This document shows, piece by piece, positions 47,619 to 58,170 of a DNA stretch of 64,000 nucleotides. Source of the stretch: Erwinia mallotivora (GTDB taxonomy: Bacteria > Pseudomonadota > Gammaproteobacteria > Enterobacterales > Enterobacteriaceae). Made by a program: the position numbers and the translations under genes. The notes under the pieces were generated by a model, which saw nothing but the letters and a program-made list of their open reading frames with translations, was not told the origin of the DNA and ran no database searches. The stretch spans positions 124,001 to 188,000 of the forward strand of contig NZ_JFHN01000075.1 of NCBI RefSeq assembly GCF_000590885.1. The letters run 5' to 3'. How positions within the stretch are numbered: position 1 is the first letter of the stretch; each line of letters opens with the position of its first letter.

Positions 47619-48344
47619 ATGATTACCCTGAAAAATGTTTCCAAGTGGTATGGTCACTTCCAGGTGCTGACCGACTGCTCAACCTCCGTGGAAAAAGGCG
47701 AAGTGGTCGTGGTGTGCGGGCCGTCCGGTTCGGGTAAATCAACGTTAATCAAAACGGTTAACGGCCTCGAACCCATCCAGCAAGGCATTATCGAGGTCAA
47801 CGGCACGGCGGTAAGCGCCAGGCAGACCGATCTGGCTAAACTGCGTTCCAGAGTCGGCATGGTGTTTCAGCACTTTGAGCTGTTTCCACACCTGACCATT
47901 ATTGAAAACCTGACGCTGGCACAGGTTAAAGTGCTGAAACGGAGTAAAGAAGAGGCCAGGCAGAAAGGACTGAAGCTGCTGGCGCGCGTGGGCCTCTCTG
48001 CCCATGCCGATAAACATCCCGGTCAGCTTTCCGGGGGACAACAGCAGCGCGTCGCCATCGCCCGCGCCTTGTGTATGGACCCCGTAGCCATGCTGTTCGA
48101 TGAGCCTACGTCAGCGTTGGATCCTGAAATGATCAACGAAGTGCTGGATGTCATGGTTGAACTGGCTAACGAAGGAATGACCATGATGGTGGTCACCCAT
48201 GAGATGGGCTTTGCCCGAAAAGTGGCTAACCGGGTTATCTTTATGGATGAAGGAAAAATTATTGAAGATTCGGCCAAAGATGACTTCTTCAGTCATCCGC
48301 AATCTGAACGTGCCAAAGACTTTCTCGCCAAAATCCTGCACTAA
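47619..48344 (+). CDS. gltL: glutamate/aspartate ABC transporter ATPase GltL
   Basis: ATP-binding subunit of the importer. It has 241 residues. Walker A is GPSGSGKST, the signature LSGGQQQR, Walker [14 protein letters not shown] and the switch His in VVTHEMGFA. It is the last gene of gltIJKL, followed by a strong terminator. Confidence 0.97.
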   Translation: MITLKNVSKWYGHFQVLTDCSTSVEKGEVVVVCGPSGSGKSTLIKTVNGLEPIQQGIIEVNGTAVSARQTDLAKLRSRVGMVFQHFELFPHLTIIENLTLAQVKVLKRSKEEARQKGLKLLARVGLSAHADKHPGQLSGGQQQRVAIARALCMDPVAMLFDEPTSALDPEMINEVLDVMVELANEGMTMMVVTHEMGFARKVANRVIFMDEGKIIEDSAKDDFFSHPQSERAKDFLAKILH

Positions 48345-48351
48345 ACCCGAC

Positions 48352-48381
48352 GGACAGGGCGACGGTTCGCCCTGTCCTTTT
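48352..48381 (+). terminator. gltIJKL terminator
   Basis: GGACAGGGCGA, CGGT, TCGCCCTGTCC and TTTT: an 11-bp perfect stem 8 bp after gltL. Confidence 0.9.
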
Positions 48382-48415
48382 CAGGGTACTTTCTGCATGC
48401 AGACGACTTCGACAA

Positions 48416-48952
48416 CTACTTCTGTCTGAATGGCATCATTCTGAGCAGGGTATTGTCACGAAAAAGGGAGTGGTGACTTAATGCCGCCAGTGCATGTATA
48501 CCGACCAGCCAGTAGCCGACGGGTGCCAGCGTCTCATGCCAGTCTGTCAGACTGGCAGCCAGTTCAGGAAGCGGGCTGGTGGACACCGGCATATTAATGC
48601 CAAACAGCATCCATTCTTTCCCTTTCAGATAACGCGAGCTGATCCCGAGCACCGGCAGCAAAATAAATAACCCATAAAGGCAGGTGTGAAGCAGATGCGA
48701 CGCGGCAGTCATCCACAGGCGCAGGGGCGGAACAATCGCAGGCGTACGGTGGCGGGTTCGCAACCAGAGACGCAGAAGAATAATCAGCAACACCGTCGTA
48801 CCGGCACTAAAATGCGTCACCACCATCAGGCTTCTCTGCCATGAGCCGTGGCTGGCCAGTCCGCGAAACTCCATCGTCGCATAGACAATAATCAGCAGTA
48901 ACAACGTCAGCCAGTGAAGCAGAATTTGTGAAGTGGCATACCTGTTTTGCAC
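48416..48952 (-). CDS. cytochrome b561 family protein
   Basis: Di-haem cytochrome b561 of the CybB/YodB type. It has 178 residues with four transmembrane helices (about 10-26, 42-62, 84-104, 144-162). Histidines suited to haem ligation are His13, His47, His86/His89 and His153. Such proteins oxidise quinol at the inner membrane, CybB being a superoxide:ubiquinone oxidoreductase. It stands where E. coli has rihA, between gltL and ybeL. The exact paralogue cannot be fixed, so no symbol is given. Confidence 0.88.
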   Translation of the reverse strand: MQNRYATSQILLHWLTLLLLIIVYATMEFRGLASHGSWQRSLMVVTHFSAGTTVLLIILLRLWLRTRHRTPAIVPPLRLWMTAASHLLHTCLYGLFILLPVLGISSRYLKGKEWMLFGINMPVSTSPLPELAASLTDWHETLAPVGYWLVGIHALAALSHHSLFRDNTLLRMMPFRQK

Positions 48953-49098
48953 GTTTTTCCCCTCTTAAGATACAGCACTATTAATTGTTGTAAGCTTAAG
49001 AAGGTATTACGCAAACCGTACAACTACCACAATAACCTCAGGGTTTATTGTAAATTGCCTGTTACGAAGGGAATTATTAACCAGAAAGTTACCCGGTG

Positions 49099-49120
49099 AG
49101 CCAGTTCAGCAGAACTGGCT
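49099..49120. other. hairpin beyond the 3' end of ybeL
   Basis: AGCCAGTTC, four bases, GAACTGGCT: a 9-bp perfect stem 35 bp past the ybeL stop. No T-run follows on either strand, so termination is uncertain. Confidence 0.4.
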
Positions 49121-49154
49121 GAATGTAAAAAACTGCCTGTAAGGGGCGAATGAT

Positions 49155-49637
49155 TCAGGGGGCAAAGGCCCGGCGCTGGAACTGGTCATTGCCACATTCC
49201 GGGCAGCGGGTCAGGGTTTCCGGGGTGTAAATCGCACGGGTGAACTGACATTTTTCACAAACCAGATTGCCCAGCCCCACCACTTCGCCACTTTGATATA
49301 CCCCGTGATGATTCAGATCCTGAAAAACCTCACGCCACTCCAGCTGGCTCTTATCGGTGATATCAGCCAGCTCCTTCCACACGCTTTCCCGGATAATACG
49401 CATAAATACGCTGTCGGTGCTGTCGTCCTGATTTTCCGCATAGCTGCGGGCAAATTCTTCCAGATCGCGGCGTACCGCGCGCACGACATCATCAATCTGA
49501 CTGCGAGTCAGCTCACCGCGATTATTCATGCGCTGACGTGCGCTCTCCACCAGCATATCAATGTCGTGCTCTCCTTTATTAATTCTCTCGGTCAGCGATG
49601 ACACCAGCTCCCGGTAATATTGAGCAACCTTGTTCAT
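49155..49637 (-). CDS. ybeL: zinc-ribbon protein YbeL (DUF1451)
   Basis: Cytoplasmic protein of 160 residues matching E. coli YbeL. The N-terminal two thirds are charged and helical, possibly coiled-coil (about 1-95). The C-terminal zinc ribbon has Cys127-x2-Cys130 and Cys145-x2-Cys148. Its function is unknown. It is divergent from leuS, as in E. coli. Confidence 0.94.
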   Translation of the reverse strand: MNKVAQYYRELVSSLTERINKGEHDIDMLVESARQRMNNRGELTRSQIDDVVRAVRRDLEEFARSYAENQDDSTDSVFMRIIRESVWKELADITDKSQLEWREVFQDLNHHGVYQSGEVVGLGNLVCEKCQFTRAIYTPETLTRCPECGNDQFQRRAFAP

Positions 49638-49770
49638 TTTTCCTCCAGTGGCGACCAGTTAGTGACATTTTCAGTTTAGCGTTGATCGGCTGATAACGAA
49701 GAGGGGACGATAAAATTTGCCTGCCGTCTTCCAGCTTGCAGAGAAATGCCTGCCGACGCCCCGGATACTG

Positions 49771-49800
49771 TTGTTGCGCCGGGCCTGAATCGGCTATGCT
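49771..49800 (+). promoter_or_regulatory. candidate leuS promoter
   Basis: TTGTTG (49771-49776), 18 bp, TATGCT (49795-49800), about 50 bp before leuS. The -10 is good and the -35 only fair. Confidence 0.35.
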
Positions 49801-49849
49801 ATGCGGATCTGAACGAAAGCATAACGTTTACAAAGGACCACTGGCCGCC

Positions 49850-52432
49850 ATGCAAGAGCAATACCGCCCGGAAGAGATAGAATCCCAGGTTCAACAGCAC
49901 TGGGATGAGAAGCAAACTTTTAAAGTCGTCGAAGAGGAAGGTAAAGAGAAGTATTACTGCCTCTCCATGCTGCCCTATCCTTCTGGCCGCCTACATATGG
50001 GCCACGTTCGTAATTACACCATTGGTGATGTCATTTCTCGCTACCAGCGCATGCTGGGTAAAAACGTCCTGCAACCAATAGGCTGGGATGCATTTGGCCT
50101 GCCTGCTGAAGGGGCGGCGGTAAAAAACAATACCGCGCCCGCGCCCTGGACTTACGACAATATTGCCTACATGAAAAACCAGCTTAAGCTGCTGGGTTTT
50201 GGTTATGACTGGAGCCGTGAACTGGCGACCTGCCAGCCAGAGTACTACCGCTGGGAGCAGTGGTTCTTCACCCGACTTTATGAGAAAGGCCTGGTCTACA
50301 AAAAGACCTCTGCCGTTAACTGGTGCCCTAACGATCAGACCGTTCTGGCTAATGAACAGGTTATCGACGGCTGCTGCTGGCGCTGTGACAGCAAGGTTGA
50401 GCGCAAAGAGATCCCTCAGTGGTTTATCAAAATCACAGACTATGCCGATGAGCTGCTCAACGACCTGGATACGCTGGAAAGCTGGCCGGAACAGGTCAAG
50501 ACCATGCAGCGTAACTGGATTGGTCGTTCGGAAGGGGTGGAGATCACCTTTGACGTCGCCGACAGCAGTGAAAAACTGACTGTTTACACTACCCGTCCGG
50601 ATACCTTTATGGGGGCCACTTACCTGGCTGTGGCTGCGGGTCATCCGCTGGCCGCTCAGGCTGCCGCCAGCCAACCGGCGCTGGCTGATTTTATCGCTGA
50701 ATGCCGGAACACCAAAGTTGCCGAAGCAGATATGGCCACTATGGAGAAAAAAGGCATGGCGACCGGGGTGTTTGCTGTTCATCCACTGAGCGGTGAGAAA
50801 CTGCCGGTCTGGGTGGCAAACTTTGTGCTGATGGAATACGGCACCGGGGCTGTTATGGCGGTTCCAGGCCATGACCAGCGTGACTGGGAATTTGCCACCA
50901 GATACAGCCTGCCTGTGGTCCCGGTTATCCTGAATGCCGATGGCAGCGAACCTGACCTGCGTGACGCCGCGATGACCGAAAAGGGAACGCTGTTCAACTC
51001 CGGCGAGTTTGACGGTTTGTCTCACGAACAGGGTTTTAACGCCATTGCCGACAGGCTGGCTGAACGGGGAGTCGGGGTACGCAAAGTCAATTACCGCCTG
51101 CGCGATTGGGGTGTCTCACGGCAGCGCTACTGGGGTGCACCGATTCCGATGGTGACGCTCGAAGACGGTACTGTAATGCCAACGCCTGAGGACCAACTGC
51201 CCGTTATCCTGCCGGAAGACGTGGTGATGGATGGCATTACCAGCCCGATTAAAGCCGATCCGCAATGGGCAAAAACCACGGTTAACGGTCAGCCAGCCCT
51301 GCGCGAAACGGATACCTTTGACACATTTATGGAGTCATCCTGGTATTACGCGCGTTACACCTGCCCTGATTACGACAAAGGTATGCTCGATCCGGCTGCG
51401 GCCAACTACTGGCTGCCGGTGGATCAGTATGTAGGCGGCATTGAACATGCCATTATGCACCTGCTCTATTTCCGCTTCTTTCACAAGCTGCTGCGTGATG
51501 CTGGTCTGGTCAACTCTGATGAGCCTGCCAAACGCCTGCTGTGCCAGGGGATGGTTCTGGCTGATGCCTTTTATTATCAGGGTGCGAACGGTGAGCGTAA
51601 CTGGGTTTCCCCGGTTGAGGTTACCGTCGAGCGGGATGAAAAAGGCCGTATAACCAAAGCCACTGATAGCAACGGGCGCGAGCTGGTTTATGCCGGCATG
51701 AGCAAAATGTCCAAGTCCAAAAACAACGGCATTGATCCTCAGGTGATGGTTGAACGTTACGGCGCAGATACCGTGCGTCTGTTTATGATGTTTGCCTCCC
51801 CGGCAGAAATGACGCTCGAGTGGCAGGAATCGGGCGTGGAAGGCGCTAACCGTTTTCTCAAGCGCGTCTGGAAACTGGTTTTCGACCACACCGAAAAAGG
51901 TGCCACGGCAGCGCTGAACGTCGACGCGCTGAATGAAGATCAGAAGGCGTTGCGCCGCGATCTGCATAAAACCATTGCCAAAGTCTCTGATGACATTGGT
52001 CGCCGTCAGACCTTTAACACCGCTATAGCGGCAATTATGGAGCTGATGAACAAACTGGCTCGCGCGCCACAAGAGAGCGAGCAGGATCGCGCCCTGATGC
52101 AGGAAGCCCTGCTGGCCGTGGTCAGAATGTTATATCCATTTACTCCCCACGCCAGCTTTACGCTGTGGCAGGCGCTGGGCGGTACCGGGGATGCGGATAA
52201 TGCAGCATGGCCGGTTGCTGACGAAGCAGCGATGGTCGAAGATTCTCTGCTGGTGGTGGTACAGGTTAATGGTAAAGTACGTGGCAAAATTACCGTTGCG
52301 GCAGACAGCACACAAGAGCAGGTGCAGGCTCGCGCCGCGCAGGAACACCTGGTCGCCAAATATCTTGCCGGCGTCACCGTGCGTAAAGTGATTTATGTTC
52401 CTGGCAAGCTGTTAAACCTGGTTGTGGGCTGA
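49850..52432 (+). CDS. leuS: leucyl-tRNA synthetase
   Basis: Class Ia synthetase with editing activity. It has 860 residues from the ATG at 49850, exactly the E. coli length; 38 upstream in-frame codons are not conserved. The HIGH equivalent is [13 protein letters not shown] (about residue 42), the CP1 editing domain spans about 225-415 with TTRPDTFMG, and KMSKSKNNG is the KMSKS loop. A leucyl-specific and C-terminal domain end in GKLLNLVVG. It heads leuS-lptE-holA-nadD. Confidence 0.97.
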   Translation: MQEQYRPEEIESQVQQHWDEKQTFKVVEEEGKEKYYCLSMLPYPSGRLHMGHVRNYTIGDVISRYQRMLGKNVLQPIGWDAFGLPAEGAAVKNNTAPAPWTYDNIAYMKNQLKLLGFGYDWSRELATCQPEYYRWEQWFFTRLYEKGLVYKKTSAVNWCPNDQTVLANEQVIDGCCWRCDSKVERKEIPQWFIKITDYADELLNDLDTLESWPEQVKTMQRNWIGRSEGVEITFDVADSSEKLTVYTTRPDTFMGATYLAVAAGHPLAAQAAASQPALADFIAECRNTKVAEADMATMEKKGMATGVFAVHPLSGEKLPVWVANFVLMEYGTGAVMAVPGHDQRDWEFATRYSLPVVPVILNADGSEPDLRDAAMTEKGTLFNSGEFDGLSHEQGFNAIADRLAERGVGVRKVNYRLRDWGVSRQRYWGAPIPMVTLEDGTVMPTPEDQLPVILPEDVVMDGITSPIKADPQWAKTTVNGQPALRETDTFDTFMESSWYYARYTCPDYDKGMLDPAAANYWLPVDQYVGGIEHAIMHLLYFRFFHKLLRDAGLVNSDEPAKRLLCQGMVLADAFYYQGANGERNWVSPVEVTVERDEKGRITKATDSNGRELVYAGMSKMSKSKNNGIDPQVMVERYGADTVRLFMMFASPAEMTLEWQESGVEGANRFLKRVWKLVFDHTEKGATAALNVDALNEDQKALRRDLHKTIAKVSDDIGRRQTFNTAIAAIMELMNKLARAPQESEQDRALMQEALLAVVRMLYPFTPHASFTLWQALGGTGDADNAAWPVADEAAMVEDSLLVVVQVNGKVRGKITVAADSTQEQVQARAAQEHLVAKYLAGVTVRKVIYVPGKLLNLVVG

Positions 52433-52446
52433 TGTCAGGAGGAAAT

Positions 52447-53043
52447 GTGCGACATCCGATAATGTCATTGCTGGTAGGACTGGCGGTATTAATCACCGCC
52501 GGATGCGGCTTTCACCTGCGCGGGACCACGTCGGTCCCGCCCGAAATGAAAACCCTGATTGTCGATTCAGGCGATCCTTACGGGCCACTGGCTCGCGCAG
52601 TGCGAGAAGAGTTGCGTCTTAACAACGTCACCGTGCTGGAAAAACCAGGTATGCGTAAGGATGTTCCCTCGCTGCGTCTGGGTGTGGAAACCCAACATCA
52701 GGATACCGCAACCATTTTCCAGGATGGTAAAACAGCCGAATACTCTCTGATGATGACCGTCAGTGCTCAGGTTCTGGTGCCGGAAAAAGGCATCTATCCG
52801 ATTAACGCCACCGTCTATCGTTCGTTCTTCGATAACCCGCTGGCTGCGTTGGCAAAAGACTCTGAACAGTCAATTATTGTGAGTGAGATGCGCACCCAGG
52901 CGGCACAGCAGTTGGTGAGGAAGCTGCTTACTGTGCATGTTGCAGAAACTGACGCTTCCGTTAACACACTGGGTTCCACTCCGGCAGCGGCTGAAGATAC
53001 CTCCCCCCGCTCCGCACTGCCGGACACCTCTTACGCCAGATGA
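52447..53043 (+). CDS. lptE: LPS-assembly lipoprotein LptE
   Basis: Outer-membrane lipoprotein that plugs LptD and delivers LPS to the surface. From GTG at 52447 it has 198 residues and a lipobox ending in TAGC with Cys20. AGGAGG lies four bases before the GTG, and the N-terminus [20 protein letters not shown] matches the E. coli signal. An ATG at 52432 overlapping the leuS stop would add five codons but would place the ribosome site inside the gene. It overlaps holA by 4 bp. Confidence 0.9.
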   Translation: MRHPIMSLLVGLAVLITAGCGFHLRGTTSVPPEMKTLIVDSGDPYGPLARAVREELRLNNVTVLEKPGMRKDVPSLRLGVETQHQDTATIFQDGKTAEYSLMMTVSAQVLVPEKGIYPINATVYRSFFDNPLAALAKDSEQSIIVSEMRTQAAQQLVRKLLTVHVAETDASVNTLGSTPAAAEDTSPRSALPDTSYAR

Positions 53044-54071
53044 TCAGGATCTATCCTGAGCAACTTCGTGCGCAGCTCAATGAAGGGCTGCGCGCCTGTT
53101 ACCTTTTCACCGGCAATGAAGCCTTATTGTTGCAGGAGTCGCAGGATGCTGTGCGCGCTGCTGCTCAGCCGGAGGGTTTCGTCGAATGCTTCAGTACAGA
53201 GATTGACGCTTACACCGACTGGCCGTCGATCTTCTCCACCTGTCAGTCGATGAGTCTGTTTGCCAGCCGTCAGATACTGATACTGACGTTTACTGAAAAT
53301 GGTCCCAACGCCGCAATGGCAGAACAGCTGCTGACGCTCTCCACTCTGTTGCATAACGATCTGCTGCTGCTGCTGCGGTTACCCAGGCTGACCAAAGCGC
53401 AGGAAAACAGCGCCTGGTATAAAGCAATCAGTCAGCATGGCGTCGTGGTGCCCTGCCAGACACCAGAGCAGGCGCAACTGCCACGCTGGGTTGCCTCACG
53501 AGCAAAAAACATGCGGCTGTCGCTGGATGAGGCAGCTATTCAGCTGTTGTGTTATTGCTATGAGGGTAATCTTCTGGCGTTATCACAGGCGCTGGAGCGT
53601 CTGTCACTACTGTGGCCGGATGGCAAACTGACCCTGCCAAGGGTGGAGCAGGCGGTTAATGATGCGGCACATTTCACCCCTTTTCACTGGGTTGATGCCT
53701 TGCTGGCAGGTAAGAGTAAACGTTCGCAACATATCCTGCGACAGATGCAGGCTGAGGGCAGTGAGCCGGTCATTTTAATGCGTACCCTGCAGCGTGAACT
53801 GATGCTGTTGCTGACGCTGCAACGACAAATGGGCACCACCCCACTCCGCACCCTGCTTGATCAACATCGCGTCTGGCAAAATCGGCGGCCTCTGTTCAGT
53901 GAAGCCCTGCAACGCCTGTCAGCAAAACAACTGGCGCAGGCTGTCCGTTTACTGGCAAAAACTGAGCTGAGCCTGAAGCAGGACTACGGACAGAATGTCT
54001 GGCCTGAACTGGAGACGCTGTCGTTGCTGCTGTGCAGCAGGACATTTCCGGAGAGCTTCTGTGATATCTGA
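53040..54071 (+). CDS. holA: DNA polymerase III delta subunit
   Basis: Delta subunit of the clamp loader, which opens the beta clamp. It has 343 residues, as in E. coli. The N-terminal clamp-contact region lies around [16 protein letters not shown] (the SLF motif), and a C-terminal clamp-loader collar follows. It is coupled to lptE (ATGA overlap) and to nadD (11-bp overlap). Confidence 0.96.
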   Translation: MIRIYPEQLRAQLNEGLRACYLFTGNEALLLQESQDAVRAAAQPEGFVECFSTEIDAYTDWPSIFSTCQSMSLFASRQILILTFTENGPNAAMAEQLLTLSTLLHNDLLLLLRLPRLTKAQENSAWYKAISQHGVVVPCQTPEQAQLPRWVASRAKNMRLSLDEAAIQLLCYCYEGNLLALSQALERLSLLWPDGKLTLPRVEQAVNDAAHFTPFHWVDALLAGKSKRSQHILRQMQAEGSEPVILMRTLQRELMLLLTLQRQMGTTPLRTLLDQHRVWQNRRPLFSEALQRLSAKQLAQAVRLLAKTELSLKQDYGQNVWPELETLSLLLCSRTFPESFCDI

Positions 54072-54723
54072 TAACCGCAGTCTACAGGCGCTGTTTGGCG
54101 GAACCTTCGATCCGATTCATTACGGCCATCTGAAACCCGCTGAAGCGCTGGCGAAACAGCTTGGGCTGCAAAAAATCACGCTGATGCCAAATAATCTCCC
54201 GCCCCATCGCCCCCAACCGGAGGCTTCTCCCGCACAGCGGGCGGCAATGCTGGAACAGGCGATTGCCGGAAACCCGCTGTTTGACGTAGATCTGCGGGAA
54301 ATGCAGCGCGATACGCCCTCCTGGACGGTTGAAACACTGGCGGCCTTACGAAAAGAACGCGGTAACACTCAACCTCTGGCATTTATTATTGGTCAGGACT
54401 CTCTGCTCGGATTAGATAAATGGCATCGCTGGCAGGCGCTGACTGACTATTGCCACTTACTGGTTCTCAGACGCCCCGGTTATGCTGAAAAGATGCCCAC
54501 TGCGGAGCTTGAAACCTGGTTGCAGGCACATCTGACAAAAGATATCTCCCGCCTGCATCAATCACCTGCCGGCTGTGTTTACCTTGCGGAAACATCACTA
54601 CTGCCTGTATCAGCCACTGAAATTCGCGCACGTCGTCATGCCGGGCTTCCCTGTGATGATCTGTTACCCCCTGCGGTAATTAAATGGATTAATCAGCAGG
54701 GTTTATATCCGCAGGTGAAATAG
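54061..54723 (+). CDS. nadD: nicotinate-mononucleotide adenylyltransferase
   Basis: Converts nicotinate mononucleotide and ATP to deamido-NAD. From GTG at 54061 it has 220 residues (E. coli 213). GGAGAG lies 5 bases upstream, and the codons before it are holA-overlapping. The nucleotidyltransferase motif [14 protein letters not shown] (HxGH type) and the late [12 protein letters not shown] (SxTxxR) segment are present. In E. coli cobC follows; here the accessory region starts. Confidence 0.95.
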   Translation: MISDNRSLQALFGGTFDPIHYGHLKPAEALAKQLGLQKITLMPNNLPPHRPQPEASPAQRAAMLEQAIAGNPLFDVDLREMQRDTPSWTVETLAALRKERGNTQPLAFIIGQDSLLGLDKWHRWQALTDYCHLLVLRRPGYAEKMPTAELETWLQAHLTKDISRLHQSPAGCVYLAETSLLPVSATEIRARRHAGLPCDDLLPPAVIKWINQQGLYPQVK

Positions 54724-55039
54724 CCATATCACACGGCAGCATAATTTTTTTCATCCCCTGAAGTTATTGTTATTATCTGATAAGCAACAGATAAGAATAA
54801 AAGCGTATTAATAAATTAATGAGCATTTATACCTCAGCAATAAGATTAAAAAAATCGTAATAACTTTATTTTAATAATGACATTAAGATTATGAGAATCA
54901 TCGCGGTGGTTTTTTATTATTATTGATTTGCCCCCTCTGGAACAGAAGACAAAAATTCATCCGGACCCCATCATCAGGCACGGGTTTAAAATCCGTTATC
55001 TGAGATGGGGATTACGTTCTCTTTCCGGAATATCTTAAA
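54724..55039. other. A+T-rich spacer at the left edge of the accessory region
   Basis: A 316-bp gene-free stretch, much richer in A+T than the flanking core genes. It contains an inverted repeat TTATCTG/CAGATAA (54773-54794) without a T-run, and probably the chitinase promoter, which I cannot place. No cobC remnant is recognisable. Confidence 0.5.
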
Positions 55040-56704
55040 ATGAAAAAAGAAAAGATGATGGTTAAAAGCCTGCTTCTGGCAGGCTGCATGGCGCTGTCTT
55101 TTAATGCCTTTGCTTATGATTTATATAATCCACAGCAAAGTTATCCTGGTGGCACCTATGTTATCCATAACGGTAAAACTTATTTAGCCAAATGGTGGGT
55201 GGCCGCCGGCCAGCGTCCCGATGAAGTGGTGGCAAATCCCTGGGATACCCCCTGGGAACTGGTGAGCGGTGCAAACATACCGGATGTTCAACCTGAACCG
55301 GCACCACAACCACAACCACAACCACAACCTGAGGTTAAACCTGAGCCGGAGGTGACGCCCTCTGACTTTCCACCTTACGTTGCAGGAACCCCCTATAAAT
55401 CAGGCGATATTGTCAGCAACGCCGGCAGAGACTACATCTGCAAACAGGGTGTTGCCGCGTGGTGCAGCGGCAGTGCGCTGGCTTATGAACCCGGCGTCGG
55501 CCACGGCTGGGAATCCGCCTGGTCCGTCTATCAGGGCAGCGATCAAGGTGGAGCCGATAAACAACCCGAGCCGACAATGGTACTGCCGCGCAGTGAACTG
55601 GAAAAAACTGAGGCGCAGTTAACCAGCGGCGGATTAATGAGTGACGTGATGGCTTCAATTGCCACACTGGATAACGACCGGGTTGAAAAGATTACCGCTG
55701 GTGCCAGAGATAATCCTGACAATGTCAGGCGTGTGGAAAATATCCTGGGCGCCCAGCGCTGGGAATATCTGTTCCCGCATCGCGACCCTGCCTACACTTA
55801 TGATAATTTCCTGAAAGCCGTAGGAAAATTCCCCCGCCTCTGCGGCGATTTTAATGATGGCCGCAATGCCGATCAAATTTGCCGCAAAACGCTGGCAACC
55901 ATGTTTGCGCACTTTGCCCAGGAAACCGGTGAGCATAATGTTCACGGTACGGTTCCTGAATGGCGTCAGGGGCTGCACTGGGTACGCGAGATGGGCTGGG
56001 TGGAGGGCCAACCAAACGGTTACAACGGTGAATGTAATCCTGCTACCTGGCAGGGTAAAGCCTGGCCCTGTGGCACTGACAGTCAGGGACGCTATCTGAG
56101 CTATTTTGGTCGGGGAGCCAAGCAGCTCAGCTACAACTACAACTATGGTCCGTTTTCTGAAGCCATGTTTGGTGATGTCAGCGTGCTGCTTAATAAACCG
56201 GAGCTGGTGGCCGATACCTGGCTTAATCTGGCCAGCGCTATCTTTTTCTACATCTATCCACAGCCGCCTAAACCCAGCATGCAGTTTGTTATAGACGGAA
56301 CATGGCAGCCCAACTTATACGATAAAGCCGATGGCCTGTTACCCGGCTTCGGCGTTACCACGCAGATCATCAACGGTGGCGTAGAATGTGGCGGCAGTGT
56401 TGAAATTGCTCAGTCGTTGAATCGTATTAAATACTATCAGGCCTTTGCTAAAGAGCTCAGTGTGCCGATTGCGCCCGATGAGATCCTCGGTTGTAAGAAC
56501 ATGAAGCAGTTCTCGGAGAACGGTGCAGGCGCATTGCCCATTTACTGGGAACAGAACTGGGATTACAACGAACACAATCCGGGTGGTAAAAGCTATGCCT
56601 GTAAACTGGTTGGCTATCAGACACCGTTCAGCGCATTTAAAAAAGGTGATTACATCCAGTGCGTCAAAGAGCACTTCCCTGATTTGACCATTACTGACAA
56701 ATAA
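55040..56704 (+). CDS. secreted chitinase, GH19, with two N-terminal chitin-binding modules
   Basis: A 554-residue secreted endochitinase. A signal peptide is cut near FNAFA (residue 25). Two CBM5/12-like modules follow (about 27-77 with KTYLAKWWV, and 110-165 with GRDYICK and GHGWESAWSVY), joined by a Pro-Gln/Pro-Glu linker (about 84-106). The GH19 domain (about 200-554) has the catalytic Glu295 in HFAQETGEH and the signature YFGRGAKQLSYNYNYG (355-370). ATGs at 55055 and 55058 are alternative starts. It would supply oligomers for ChiP and Chb. It is absent from this place in E. coli. Confidence 0.9.
   Translation: MKKEKMMVKSLLLAGCMALSFNAFAYDLYNPQQSYPGGTYVIHNGKTYLAKWWVAAGQRPDEVVANPWDTPWELVSGANIPDVQPEPAPQPQPQPQPEVKPEPEVTPSDFPPYVAGTPYKSGDIVSNAGRDYICKQGVAAWCSGSALAYEPGVGHGWESAWSVYQGSDQGGADKQPEPTMVLPRSELEKTEAQLTSGGLMSDVMASIATLDNDRVEKITAGARDNPDNVRRVENILGAQRWEYLFPHRDPAYTYDNFLKAVGKFPRLCGDFNDGRNADQICRKTLATMFAHFAQETGEHNVHGTVPEWRQGLHWVREMGWVEGQPNGYNGECNPATWQGKAWPCGTDSQGRYLSYFGRGAKQLSYNYNYGPFSEAMFGDVSVLLNKPELVADTWLNLASAIFFYIYPQPPKPSMQFVIDGTWQPNLYDKADGLLPGFGVTTQIINGGVECGGSVEIAQSLNRIKYYQAFAKELSVPIAPDEILGCKNMKQFSENGAGALPIYWEQNWDYNEHNPGGKSYACKLVGYQTPFSAFKKGDYIQCVKEHFPDLTITDK
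55304..55327 (+). repeat. four tandem CCACAA hexamers in the chitinase linker
   Basis: Four perfect copies of CCACAA encode the (Pro-Gln)n part of the linker. In-frame slippage would lengthen or shorten the linker by two residues per unit without breaking the gene. Confidence 0.85.
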
Positions 56705-56856
56705 GCCCGGTTGGCGGGAGGGAGCGACCAGCCCTTCCGCACTCTCTGCCGGACCACGCCATCCATAGCGGATCTCTTCAGGTTATTCGCGCCCTGCCCC
56801 GCCTCTCAGTGAGCTCCACAAGGTCACTTCTGTTGTAATCAACATAAGATGATATA

Positions 56857-58170
56857 GTGATGATAATCAACCTGACTCATATACTTCAGATGGATCTCGT
56901 TATGTTTCAAAAGATGTTAATTAAGGTGAGGGATAAATCCGTGCAGTCTGAACAAGAACCACAATCATTTGTTGAAAAATTGCATCGGTTAAGAAGGGAT
57001 ATTCCCCCTTCTGAGATCAAAGAACTCATCCTGGACAGTGAAAAATACTATCTCGATAATCCAGACGTTAAAGAATCCGGTATGTGTGCCGTCGGGCATT
57101 TCTTTGACTATGGTGAGAAAGAAGGCCGCACCTTTCACATTCCTCAATTACGTCATAAAAAAACGTATACTGCTGAAAAAACCCATAAAAAAACAATTTA
57201 TTCCACATTACCTCTCAACAGTGGAACAAATTTATACAGAGCCATATTTCCCGGCGAAAATGATAAAAACTGCATATTTAATCATGCAGGCAGCGCTTTG
57301 AAAGAAACGCTGGAAAGTATATTCACTGCTGATGAAGTTATTTTTATTCGTCCAAATTACGACCCTCTGACCGTATTCCTGATGACTCTCTGCCGCAAAA
57401 CAGGTGTTACTGTCACGCTGGACATCGACGATTTAATGCTGCCTGAATTTGTTGCCAGCCAGGGTACTGTTCGTTCAAATGATACCGATGCAGGCTGGCT
57501 TGAAAAAATACTGATATGCGACTCTTCATTGTTATTACTTGCTGACAAAATAGTCTGCTCAACCCCACTGCTGGTTGAAATATATAAAAAATCTCACAAT
57601 AATGTTTTATTACGTAGAAATAAATTACCCAAACGATTTTTCTCAGAAAACCAGATAAATAAAAAAGAGAAAAATGGGCCATTAAAAATCCTCTACCTTT
57701 CAGGTACTAAAACCCACGTCATGGACTTCAGTATCATATCTGGCGTGATGATGAAGCTTGCACAAACTCGCGATGATTTTGAAATAACATTTCTTGGGAA
57801 AACCGGGAATTATGCCAATACGCTGAAGGCTGCGGGTGCATCAGTACAACAAATCGACATTGTCAGTTTTGCAGAAATGATGACCATTATTTCACATCAT
57901 GATGTTGTTTTAGTTCCTCTTGAAGATACTGTTTTCAATAACGCAAAATCCAATATTAAATTTATTGAGGCGGCCGCATGTGGTGTCCCCATTATCGCCT
58001 CGCCTGCGAGTGAGTTTTCTCAGTTTATCAAACACGGCGTCAACGGCTGGATATGTCACAGCACGGATGAATGGTATAATTGTATCGCCAGCCTGGCCCA
58101 TGACAGAGACGCGGCGATTAACGCTGGCCTGGCAGCCCACCATACCAGCCTGACGGAGCTGTCCCTGTGA
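56857..58170 (+). CDS. glycosyltransferase (GT4-like) with NPDV/EGR N-terminal motif
   Basis: A 437-residue protein if started at 56857. Residues about 61-94 contain YYLDNPDV and, further on, HFFDYGEKEGR, a motif found at the N-termini of many proteobacterial glycosyltransferases. The C-terminal half resembles GT-B enzymes: SGTKTHVMDF opening the second fold, then KFIEAAACGVPIIASP, an EX7E-type donor site. No signal peptide or membrane helix is evident. Start choice is open: GTG at 56941 has the best ribosome site (AAGGTGAGGG). A+T-rich codon use unlike its neighbours suggests transfer. Acceptor and product are unknown. Confidence 0.75.
   Translation: MMIINLTHILQMDLVMFQKMLIKVRDKSVQSEQEPQSFVEKLHRLRRDIPPSEIKELILDSEKYYLDNPDVKESGMCAVGHFFDYGEKEGRTFHIPQLRHKKTYTAEKTHKKTIYSTLPLNSGTNLYRAIFPGENDKNCIFNHAGSALKETLESIFTADEVIFIRPNYDPLTVFLMTLCRKTGVTVTLDIDDLMLPEFVASQGTVRSNDTDAGWLEKILICDSSLLLLADKIVCSTPLLVEIYKKSHNNVLLRRNKLPKRFFSENQINKKEKNGPLKILYLSGTKTHVMDFSIISGVMMKLAQTRDDFEITFLGKTGNYANTLKAAGASVQQIDIVSFAEMMTIISHHDVVLVPLEDTVFNNAKSNIKFIEAAACGVPIIASPASEFSQFIKHGVNGWICHSTDEWYNCIASLAHDRDAAINAGLAAHHTSLTELSL

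Noticed and set aside
49991-51025. 344-codon open frame on the minus strand
   Set aside because: It is antisense to leuS and has no ribosome site or family features.
54773-54794. Inverted repeat after nadD as a terminator
   Set aside because: The stem is A+T-rich and no T-run follows on the plus strand, so I list it only as part of the spacer.
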